A stretch of 64,000 nt of DNA from Micromonospora polyrhachis (lineage in GTDB: Bacteria > Actinomycetota > Actinomycetes > Mycobacteriales > Micromonosporaceae). The notes under the pieces are model-generated. The model saw nothing but the letters and a program-made list of their open reading frames with translations. It was not told the origin of the DNA and made no database searches. Below, in pieces: positions 41,924 to 48,023 of this stretch. Both the position numbers and the translations under genes were made by a program. Positions within the stretch are counted from its first letter, which is position 1; the number at the start of each line of letters is the position of its first letter. The stretch covers positions 4,352,501-4,416,500 of the forward strand of contig NZ_JACHJW010000001.1 in the NCBI RefSeq assembly GCF_014203835.1, in the 5' to 3' direction.

Positions 41924-42119
41924 CCTGAGCGGTGCCCGGTGGCGCAAGTCCACCCGCAGTGGCGGTAGCGGCGGAGAGTGTGTCGAGGTGGCCGGCAACC
42001 TCGTCGGGGTCGTCGGTATTCGGGACAGCAAGGACGTTGCCGGTCCGGTGCTGGCGGTCGAGCCGAGCGCCTGGACGGCGTTCCTGAGCGGCGTGAAGTC
42101 CGGCCGTCTGGCCCGGTGA
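41916..42119 (+). CDS. DUF397 protein, copy 1
   Basis: This 67-residue protein reads MPDLSGARWRKSTRSGGSGG, then CVEVAGNLVGVVGIRDSKD and WTAFLSGVKSG, the complete DUF397 pattern (W.KS..S...CVEVA...G.V.VRDSKDP.G..L......W..F). It starts inside the last codons of the XRE gene (ATGCCTGA overlap) after AGGAGAGCGCT. DUF397 proteins are thought to be the small partner of the adjacent XRE/DUF5753 regulator. A near-identical copy follows 147 bp downstream. Confidence 0.95.
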   Translation: MPDLSGARWRKSTRSGGSGGECVEVAGNLVGVVGIRDSKDVAGPVLAVEPSAWTAFLSGVKSGRLAR

Positions 42120-42265
42120 CGATTGTCGGGGCCGCCGGACGGGTTGCCGGCGGCTCCGACCATATTGACGACAATGAAAGACCGGGGCACGCTGAGCAGC
42201 AGAGCTTCTCGTTCCGGGCGCGAGACCATCAGCAAGGCCGATCGGCGAGATCGTAGGAGGGCACT

Positions 42266-42469
42266 ATGCCTGACCTGAGTGGTGCGAAGTGGCGCAAGGC
42301 CACCCGCAGTGGTGGCAGCGGCGGAGACTGTGTCGAGGTGGCCGGCAACCTCGTTGGTGTGGTGGGCATTCGGGACAGCAAGGACGTTGCCGGTCCGGTG
42401 CTGGCGGTCGAGCCGAGCGCGTGGACGGCGTTCCTGGCCGGGGTGAAGACGGGCCACCTGATCCACTGA
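42266..42469 (+). CDS. DUF397 protein, copy 2 (tandem duplicate)
   Basis: This 67-residue paralogue differs from copy 1 mainly at a few positions (AKWRKATRS, GGDCVEV, FLAGVKTGHLIH). The ribosome-binding region is also duplicated: GATCGGCGAGATCGTAGGAG here against GATTGGCGAGACCATAGGAG in the 3' end of the XRE gene. The duplication therefore included about 30 bp of XRE coding sequence. The 146-bp spacer 42120-42265 shows no further gene. Both copies look intact. Confidence 0.93.
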   Translation: MPDLSGAKWRKATRSGGSGGDCVEVAGNLVGVVGIRDSKDVAGPVLAVEPSAWTAFLAGVKTGHLIH

Positions 42470-42485
42470 TCCGGGGTTGGCGTTG

Positions 42486-42956
42486 TCAGTCGATCATATG
42501 GACGGTGATCGTCTGGGCCACGGGCGTCAAGCAGAAGACGGCATAGGCCGCCGAGAAGGCGATAGCCGCCAGGCACCAACGGATCATTCGAGCGGTGAGC
42601 ACCCGGCGGTACCTGGCCAACGTAACGAGTCCGGTGAGCGCCAAGGGAATCGCGAGCGCCGGTCCGAGTAGCGTGATGACAAATCCCGGTACGCCCAGCA
42701 GCCAGCCCGGCACGATCCACAGCCAGGTCGGGGGGTAGGGACGTGGGCTCCAGAGGTACGGGACTACGGCGGCGGCGAGGTAGGCCGCCACCACGTAGAG
42801 CTGGACGCCGGTGAGGGCCCGAAGCAGCCTGACCGGCGTCCAGCCGCGCTTCTGGCCGGTCTCGACGGGGAGCATCTGTGCCGTGGTCGACTTCCGGCTG
42901 CGGCCCGCTGCCCAGAACAGATACTGCCGGCGTGCGGTTGTTACCTCCTGAGCCAT
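42486..42956 (-). CDS. Hypothetical four-helix membrane protein
   Basis: This 156-residue protein has a cytoplasmic basic N-terminus (MAQEVTTARRQYLFWAAGRS) and about four transmembrane segments (VQLYVVAAYLAAAVVPYLW, WLWIVPGWLLGVPGFVITLL, ALAIPLALTGLVTLA and WCLAAIAFSAAYAVFCL). The start at 42956 is uncertain, with an in-frame ATG at 42974 as the alternative. It is divergent from the Nei-like glycosylase gene. No family was recognised. Confidence 0.65.
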   Translation of the reverse strand: MAQEVTTARRQYLFWAAGRSRKSTTAQMLPVETGQKRGWTPVRLLRALTGVQLYVVAAYLAAAVVPYLWSPRPYPPTWLWIVPGWLLGVPGFVITLLGPALAIPLALTGLVTLARYRRVLTARMIRWCLAAIAFSAAYAVFCLTPVAQTITVHMID

Positions 42957-42998
42957 GGTGACCAGGTCTCCCATCCACTCGTTCTGTTGCCGCTCACG

Positions 42999-43004
42999 TA
43001 CCCT
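42999..43004 (+). promoter_or_regulatory. -10 box TACCCT of a leaderless gene
   Basis: TACCCT ends 8 nt before GTG 43013, and no ribosome binding site is visible. Confidence 0.5.
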
Positions 43005-43012
43005 TGATTGTC

Positions 43013-43837
43013 GTGCCTGAAGGACATGTGATCCACCGCCTGGCGACGCGACACCGTACGTTGTTCGCTGGCGACAAGGTGCTGGCCGCCAGCCCGCAGG
43101 GCCGGTTCGCCGAGGGCGCGGCGCTACTCTCCGGATCGATCCTGGACGACACCGAGGCATGCGGCAAGCACCTGCTGCACCACTACGACAACGGGCTGAG
43201 CCTGCACATCCACCTCGGGCTCTACGGCAAGTTCGCCGACGGCGACGGCGAGCCACCGGAGCCGGTCGGCCAGGTACGTCTCCAGTTGGCCAGTGACCGG
43301 CACTGGCTGGAGTTGCGCGGCCCCACCGTCTGCGAACTGCTCTCCCCGCCCGAGGTCGACGCCTTGCGCAACCGGCTCGGCGTCGACCCGCTGCGCGCCG
43401 ACGCCGACCCGACCGCCGCCTACGCCCGGATCGGGCGCAGCAACGTCGCCCTGGCGGGGCTGCTGATGGACCAGTCGATCGTGGCCGGCACCGGTCTGAT
43501 CTTCGTGACCGAGGTGCTGTTCCGGGCCGGTCTGTCGCCGACCCTGCCCGGCCGGCAGCTCACCCCGACGGCGTGGGCGACGATCTGGGCGGATCTGGTC
43601 GAGCTGATGGGCGCGGCGGTGGATGTCGGGCACATCGACACGGTCCGCCCCGAGCACCTGCCGGAGGCGATGGGTCGCCCACCGCGCGTCGATCCGCACG
43701 GTGGCGAGGTGTACGTCTACCGTCGCGCTGGCCTGCCCTGCCACGTCTGCGGCACGGAGATCCGTCAGGGCGAACTCGCCGGGCGCAACTCGTACTGGTG
43801 CCCCACCTGCCAACCACCCTTCGACGATGAACGCTAG
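43013..43837 (+). CDS. Fpg/Nei-family DNA glycosylase (endonuclease VIII-like)
   Basis: This 274-residue base-excision-repair enzyme removes oxidised pyrimidines and nicks at the abasic site. GTG 43013 was chosen because it puts the catalytic Pro and Glu directly after the initiator (V-P-E-G-H-V-I-H-R), as the family requires. Other landmarks are ACGKHLLHHYDNGLSLHIHL (Lys), RIGRSNVALAGLLMDQSIVAG with the helix-two-turn-helix, and the C-terminal zinc finger CHVCG...NSYWCPTCQ. PEGHVIHR rather than PELPEV indicates the Nei group. The gene appears leaderless. Confidence 0.95.
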   Translation: MPEGHVIHRLATRHRTLFAGDKVLAASPQGRFAEGAALLSGSILDDTEACGKHLLHHYDNGLSLHIHLGLYGKFADGDGEPPEPVGQVRLQLASDRHWLELRGPTVCELLSPPEVDALRNRLGVDPLRADADPTAAYARIGRSNVALAGLLMDQSIVAGTGLIFVTEVLFRAGLSPTLPGRQLTPTAWATIWADLVELMGAAVDVGHIDTVRPEHLPEAMGRPPRVDPHGGEVYVYRRAGLPCHVCGTEIRQGELAGRNSYWCPTCQPPFDDER

Positions 43838-43900
43838 ATGCGGCGCTTTCGCGCCCCGCGGCGTCCCCGCGTCGGGTGACGACCACCGGGAAACACACGG

Positions 43901-44248
43901 TCAACTGGCCTTGTATGTGAGGTATTGACCCTTCGGCCAGCTGTGGAAGTGGTTGAGCTCGGACGCCTGACCGCTGCAGTCGGGGGTCCGGTAGCCGGAG
44001 ACGCTACCGAAGCCGCCGCTCCAGGCGAGCAGCCAGGTCGCGTCGGCCGGGACCTGACGGCAGACATCGTCAGGTGTGGCCTGCCTGCCGACCACTTCGG
44101 TGGGGTAGCTCGAGTAGAAGACCAGGCCATTGTCGGGGCTTTGGACCGGCTCTCCAGCGGCTGCGGGCGACGCCGGTAGCGTCGCGGTCAGCGTGGTGAT
44201 CAGGGCGGCGGCGAGACCTGCGGCGATCCGGCTGACGGGTTTGCGCAT
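43901..44248 (-). CDS. Small secreted protein of unknown function
   Basis: This 115-residue protein has a Sec signal peptide (MRKPVSRIAAGLAAALITTL to ASPAAA). The mature part is ~85 residues with two Cys (DDVCRQVP and TPDCSGQ) that could form a disulfide, and many aromatic residues (WLLAWSGGFGS, HFHSWPKGQYLTY). ATG 44248 has GGAAGGAC upstream. The size and pattern fit a small exported protein or proteinase-inhibitor-like fold, but no family was recognised. Confidence 0.65.
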   Translation of the reverse strand: MRKPVSRIAAGLAAALITTLTATLPASPAAAGEPVQSPDNGLVFYSSYPTEVVGRQATPDDVCRQVPADATWLLAWSGGFGSVSGYRTPDCSGQASELNHFHSWPKGQYLTYKAS

Positions 44249-44488
44249 GAGTGTCCTTCCGGGACGGCGTTCGGGGACGAGACCGAAGCTCGGTTCAACC
44301 CGGGGGTAGAGGCCGAAAGCTCGGCTCTCAGCCCAGGTGAAGGATGATCTGCATCGATGCACAATCTACTCGGAAAGTGCCGGTGTCAACCAAACGAAGG
44401 CTGCGGTCGACGTCGGGGGATTGCGATGAACGCCGGGCTGGCCGGAGTGGCATGAGTCCGCATCCCGCGATCGTCACGCGGTCACGCT
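44249..44488. other. Intergenic region, no feature recognised
   Basis: About 240 bp between two minus-strand genes, likely holding the promoter of the secreted protein. No hairpin or operator was recognised. Confidence 0.4.
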
Positions 44489-44806
44489 CTACGGTTCGCG
44501 GGCTTCCGCCAGGTACTTGATGTGGGCTGCCCGCTGCCTTAACAGTCGGCGCAGATACGGAACGATCAGTGCCCGGGTCACCACCGTGCCCAGCAGCCCT
44601 AGGGTCATGCGCCAACGCAGCCCGAAGTGGCGGGCGCGGAAGGTGACCTCGTCCCCGAGCGCGAGCTGGCGTCGACCGCTGCTGGTCGTGGCCGTCTCCT
44701 GGCTGGTGCGCACGGATGCGGTGTGAACGTCCACATCAAGTTCCAGGTCGAAGACCACGCTCGGGGCAGCGTCGATGACGGACACGACCTCGATCAGCGC
44801 CGGCAC
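44489..44806 (-). CDS. SRPBCC (polyketide cyclase-like) protein with probable internal deletion
   Basis: This 105-residue product begins MPALIEVVSVIDAAPSVVFD and continues ATTSSGRRQLALGDEVTF, RARHFGLRWRMT, all standard for actinobacterial SRPBCC proteins of about 150 residues. It then jumps directly to LGLLGTVVTRALIVPYLRRL and the C-terminal helix. The central strands that normally follow RWRMT (the conserved region with a phenylalanine-rich core and the beginning of the long helix) are absent. An in-frame loss of roughly 45 codons explains this. The leaderless promoter TAGGCT, 6 nt before GTG 44806, is intact. The product is probably non-functional, or a shortened binding pocket. Confidence 0.7.
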   Translation of the reverse strand: MPALIEVVSVIDAAPSVVFDLELDVDVHTASVRTSQETATTSSGRRQLALGDEVTFRARHFGLRWRMTLGLLGTVVTRALIVPYLRRLLRQRAAHIKYLAEAREP

Positions 44807-44812
44807 ATCGGG

Positions 44813-44818
44813 AGCCTA
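44813..44818 (-). promoter_or_regulatory. -10 box TAGGCT of a leaderless gene
   Basis: On the minus strand TAGGCT is followed by CCCGAT (6 nt) and GTG 44806. Confidence 0.5.
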
Positions 44819-44913
44819 GCGTTACGCAAAGCCCCGACGGGCATTCGTGATACGACCGGGCACAGTTCGAGCGCCTGTTCGCTGTCCAGGCGGCATGGGG
44901 AACCCACGTCGAG

Positions 44914-44932
44914 GTTAGTTAGGCTCCCCTAA
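44914..44932 (+). promoter_or_regulatory. IdeR/DmdR-type iron box
   Basis: GTTAGTTAGGCTCCCCTAA resembles the actinobacterial DtxR/IdeR/DmdR consensus TTAGGTTAGGCTAACCTAA, with the core TTAGGCT and the right arm CCTAA conserved. It lies 30 bp before the ATG of a siderophore-esterase-like gene, so the gene should be repressed when iron is sufficient. The match is by eye. Confidence 0.75.
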
Positions 44933-44961
44933 GACTGACTCTCTGGCTGGAGCACGAACCT

Positions 44962-46377
44962 ATGGGCAGTACCGCACCGCGCACCGAGGGCACCTTCGAA
45001 GGGCTGAGCCGCCCGACCGGGCCAAACGATGTCTTCGACGTGCCACGCAGTCCGGTCGTGCCGCCGCACCGGCCCCGGCCGTACCCGTTGCCGGTCTGTA
45101 CCAGCCCGCGCATCACCGCGTTGGCCGCCGCCGTTGTCGACTTGGACGAGTCGGCGACGGCAGCGGCGGTCGCCTCGTTCTGGGCGCAGGTCGCGGTGGA
45201 AGGTACGCCACTGGTCGAGTCGGACGGCACCGATCACGTGGTCACGTTCCTGTGGCGGGATGATGCGGCACAGTCGGTCGTACTGCACCTGAACAAGTTG
45301 ACCGACTTCCACGACCTGCGGCAGAGCACCATGCGCCGGCTGCCCGGTACGGACGTGTGGCACCTCAGCTACCGGATGCCGGGCACCTGGCGGGGGAGCT
45401 ACACGATCGGCCCGCTGGACGTACCGGTGTCGGAGTTCGACCCGACCGGCGCGCCCGACCGTACCCTCTGGCAGCGGCTACGGTCGGCGACGGTGACCGA
45501 CCCACTCAACCGGTTTCCACTGGCGGACGGACCCGACGGGCCGGTGCTGTCGACGGTGAGTTTGCCCGACGCGCCCGCCCAGCCGTGGCTGGCCCCGCGA
45601 CCAGGCACACCGAGCGGCACCATCACGGTGCACCGGTTCGAGAGCGTCGCGCTCGGCGGTACACGTACCGTCCGGCTCTGGGCACCGCCCGGCGACGGGC
45701 AGGCTGACCTGGGCGGGTACGGCGACGGGCAGGCTGACCTGGGCCAGCGCGGTGACAGGCAGGCTGACCTGGGCCAGTGCGGCGACCTGGCGGTGGTGGT
45801 CCTGCTCGACGGCGACCTCTGGGGCGACCAGGGTGCCCTCGGCTCCACTCTGGACAATCTCGTTGCGGCGGGCCGCATCCCGCCGACGGCGGTGCTCATG
45901 GTCGATCCGGTCGACATGCCCACCCGTACGCGGGATCTCGCCTGCAACCCGTACTTCGTGGACTTCCTCGTCGACGAGTTGCTGCCCTGGGCAGGTCGGC
46001 GGGTGCCGATCACCGTCGACCCGGCCCGTAGCGTCATCGCCGGTCAGAGCCTGGGTGGGCTCACCGCCGCCTACGCGGCACTGCGCGCACCGCACCGGTT
46101 CGGGGCCGTACTGTCGCAGTCCGGCTCGTTCTGGTATCCCCGCGACGACTGGTTCGCCACCCGGGTCGCCGGGACGGCAGCGGTCCGCGACATCCGCTGG
46201 TACCTCGAAGTCGGCACCCGGGAGTGGGACCTGCTCGACCGGACCCGGCAGCTCCGCGACATCCTGCGGGCCGCCGACGCCCCCGTCGACTACCACGAGT
46301 ACGACGGCGGCCACGACCCGGTCTGCTGGCGAGGCGGCCTGGCCGACGGCCTGATCGCGCTGGTGGGTCGCGCCTGA
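44962..46377 (+). CDS. Enterochelin/siderophore esterase (Fes-like)
   Basis: This 471-residue protein has an N-terminal Fes-N (DUF3327-like) domain (about 45-190: VTFLWRDDAAQSVVLHL, then LSYRMPGTWRGSYT) and a C-terminal esterase alpha/beta-hydrolase domain with VVVLLDGDLWG, nucleophile Ser in VIAGQSLGGLTAAY and catalytic His in GGHDPVCWRGG. Fes-type enzymes hydrolyse ferric catecholate siderophores in the cytoplasm to release iron. An iron box stands 30 bp upstream, which supports this role. Odd feature: three 30-bp in-frame repeats at 45691-45780 between the domains (GDGQADLGGY/GDGQADLGQR/GDRQADLGQC). There is no signal peptide. Confidence 0.9.
   Translation: MGSTAPRTEGTFEGLSRPTGPNDVFDVPRSPVVPPHRPRPYPLPVCTSPRITALAAAVVDLDESATAAAVASFWAQVAVEGTPLVESDGTDHVVTFLWRDDAAQSVVLHLNKLTDFHDLRQSTMRRLPGTDVWHLSYRMPGTWRGSYTIGPLDVPVSEFDPTGAPDRTLWQRLRSATVTDPLNRFPLADGPDGPVLSTVSLPDAPAQPWLAPRPGTPSGTITVHRFESVALGGTRTVRLWAPPGDGQADLGGYGDGQADLGQRGDRQADLGQCGDLAVVVLLDGDLWGDQGALGSTLDNLVAAGRIPPTAVLMVDPVDMPTRTRDLACNPYFVDFLVDELLPWAGRRVPITVDPARSVIAGQSLGGLTAAYAALRAPHRFGAVLSQSGSFWYPRDDWFATRVAGTAAVRDIRWYLEVGTREWDLLDRTRQLRDILRAADAPVDYHEYDGGHDPVCWRGGLADGLIALVGRA
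45691..45780 (+). repeat. In-frame 30-bp tandem repeat, 3 copies
   Basis: Units 45691-45720, 45721-45750 and 45751-45780 share GGYGACRGGCAGGCTGACCT and encode GDGQADLG-type decapeptides in the interdomain linker of the esterase. Confidence 0.9.
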
Positions 46378-46383
46378 CCGGCG

Positions 46384-46435
46384 AGGTTTGGGTGCATCCG
46401 TTGTCGTCGGGGCAGCAACGGGTGTTCACAAACCT
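46384..46435. repeat. Palindromic intergenic element, intact copy
   Basis: Arms AGGTTTGGGTGCATCCGTTG (46384-46403) and CAACGGGTGTTCACAAACCT (46416-46435) pair at 16 of 20 positions, with a 12-nt loop. The same outer sequences (AGGTTTGGGTGCATC and ATGTTCACAAACC) flank the insertion sequence at 47969 and 49937. Located just after the esterase stop, it probably terminates transcription. Confidence 0.75.
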
Positions 46436-46458
46436 GGTGACCTGCCCGCGCCGCTGGA

Positions 46459-46485
46459 CTCTCCCACGATGGGAGAGCCGACGAT
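46459..46485 (+). promoter_or_regulatory. MerR-type promoter/operator
   Basis: The perfect palindrome CTCTCCCA-CGA-TGGGAGAG (46459-46477) is followed by a -10 like GACGAT (46480-46485), 6 nt before ATG 46492. A dyad between -35 and -10 is the classic MerR site, so the regulator gene is probably autoregulated and leaderless. Confidence 0.65.
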
Positions 46486-46491
46486 AAGGGC

Positions 46492-47292
46492 ATGCCCGAG
46501 GAGTTACTGCCCATCGGCCGCTTCGCCCGGATGTGCCGGCTGAGCGTCAAGCAGCTACGGCACTACGACGATGTGGGACTGCTGCCGCCGGCACACGTCG
46601 ACCCGGTCACCGGCTACCGCTACTACCGCCGTGACCAGGTACGCGACGCGCTGGCGGTCGCCCTGCTCCGTACGCTCGACGTGCCACTGGCGGCGATCAC
46701 ACAGACGCTACGGGGTGACGGGAGCGCCCAGACCGCCGCCCTGCGCGCCGAGCGGGACCGGTTGGAGGCGCGGCTGGTTCGGCAGCGGAACACCCTTCAG
46801 GCACTGGAACGGCTGCTCCGCGACGGGCTACTGCGGCAGGAAGTCGGCCTGACCCGGGAACCGCCCCGACGGCTGCTGGTCGTCCAGACCGTATGCGCAG
46901 TGGACGAGATCGGTACGGCGGTCGCCGGATGCATGACGCAGTTGTCGAGCGTGCTGCCCGGCCTGCCGTGGACACCGCCGATGTGGGGGCTGTTTCCGGT
47001 CGACGTCGACGGGCGGTTGCGGATCGCCGTCGGCGTGGAGAGCGCCGCCGACCCGGTGGGCGGGATGACGGTGGAGCACCTGTCCGGGGGACTGGCCGCC
47101 GTCGCCACCCACGTTGGCCCGTACGAGCACCTGACCCTGACGTACCAGGCGATCTTTGCCTGGATCCATGAGCGGGGGCTGCGCCCCCATGGCCCGGTAC
47201 GCGAGGCGTACCTGGCCGATCCGACAACGAGCGATCCGGCGCAGTTGGCGACCCGGATCGTGATCCCTATCGAGGATGAGGACGAATGCTGA
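46492..47292 (+). CDS. MerR-family regulator with GyrI-like ligand domain
   Basis: This 266-residue protein has an N-terminal MerR winged helix (about 1-75: LLPIGRFARMCRLSVKQLRHY, then GLLPPAHVDPVTGYRYYRRDQV), a dimerisation coiled coil (about 80-120) and a C-terminal GyrI/BmrR-type effector domain (about 130-262) that binds small hydrophobic or cationic ligands. It starts on a MerR-style promoter and overlaps the next gene (ATGCTGA), another GyrI-like protein. Ligand binding probably activates the operon. The ligand is unknown. Confidence 0.9.
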   Translation: MPEELLPIGRFARMCRLSVKQLRHYDDVGLLPPAHVDPVTGYRYYRRDQVRDALAVALLRTLDVPLAAITQTLRGDGSAQTAALRAERDRLEARLVRQRNTLQALERLLRDGLLRQEVGLTREPPRRLLVVQTVCAVDEIGTAVAGCMTQLSSVLPGLPWTPPMWGLFPVDVDGRLRIAVGVESAADPVGGMTVEHLSGGLAAVATHVGPYEHLTLTYQAIFAWIHERGLRPHGPVREAYLADPTTSDPAQLATRIVIPIEDEDEC

Positions 47293-47969
47293 ACACGGAC
47301 TTCAAGAAGGTGCACAAGGATCTGTACGGCGCGACGACCGAGCCGGCCGTGGTGGACGTACCCCCGTTGCCGTTCCTGGCGGTCAGCGGTGCTGGCGATC
47401 CGGACGGGCCGGTCTGCCAGGCGGCGGTCGAGGCGCTGTACGGCGTCTCCTACTCGGTCCGGTTTGCCCTGAAGAATGCGGGCATCGTGGAATATCCGGT
47501 GATGCCGTTGCAGGGGCTGTGGTGGGTCGACGGCGGGTGGGACATTACCGAGCGGGATCGGGATGACTGGCGGTGGACCATGATGATCATGCAGCCGCCG
47601 CAGGTCACGGCGGAGCTGGTGGCGCAGGGCATCGCCGCGACGGCGAAGAAGAAGCCGTCGGCAGCCGTGGATCAGCTTGAGCTGCGCGAGTACGCCGAGG
47701 GGTCGGCCGCGCAGATCCTGCACATCGGACCGTACGCGGACGAGCGGCCCACGATCGAACGGCTGCTCGCCTTCGTGGCGGAACAGGGTCGGCAGGTCTC
47801 CGGCCTGCACCACGAGATCTACCTGTCGAATCCCGCCCGCACCGCAGCCGAAAAACTGAAGACGATCATCCGCTATCCGGTGATGGCGGTGACCTCGTCG
47901 GTGTCGGGATCGGCATCGGCGTCACCGGTGGCATCGTCTGTGTCTGCGTCTACGTCTGTGTCGGCCTGA
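47286..47969 (+). CDS. GyrI-like small-molecule-binding protein
   Basis: This 227-residue protein is of the stand-alone GyrI-like/SMU type: MLNTDFKKVHKDLYGA, PPLPFLAVSGAGDPDG, a central WWVDGGW and a second half with LHIGPYADERPTIERLLAFV and HHEIYLSNP. Such proteins bind or sometimes hydrolyse small aromatic or cationic compounds. The C-terminal tail of ~24 residues (SSVSGSASASPVASSVSAST) is low complexity and probably a late extension. The gene overlaps the MerR gene by 7 nt. Its stop is part of the palindromic element into which the insertion sequence jumped. Confidence 0.85.
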   Translation: MLNTDFKKVHKDLYGATTEPAVVDVPPLPFLAVSGAGDPDGPVCQAAVEALYGVSYSVRFALKNAGIVEYPVMPLQGLWWVDGGWDITERDRDDWRWTMMIMQPPQVTAELVAQGIAATAKKKPSAAVDQLELREYAEGSAAQILHIGPYADERPTIERLLAFVAEQGRQVSGLHHEIYLSNPARTAAEKLKTIIRYPVMAVTSSVSGSASASPVASSVSASTSVSA

Positions 47970-47979
47970 GGTTTGGGTG

Positions 47980-48023
47980 CATCTGTTGCTGCTGGGCGGG
48001 CTGTTGCGAAATGAAGTTGGGGG
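47980..48023. repeat. Left part of 44-bp inverted repeat (palindrome arm plus IS terminal repeat)
   Basis: Identical in reverse complement to 49896-49939 over 44 bp. The outer 19 bp (47980-47998) belong to the target palindrome, and the inner ~25 bp (GGCTGTTGCGAAATGAAGTT onwards, 47999-48023) are the IS terminal inverted repeat. Confidence 0.85.
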
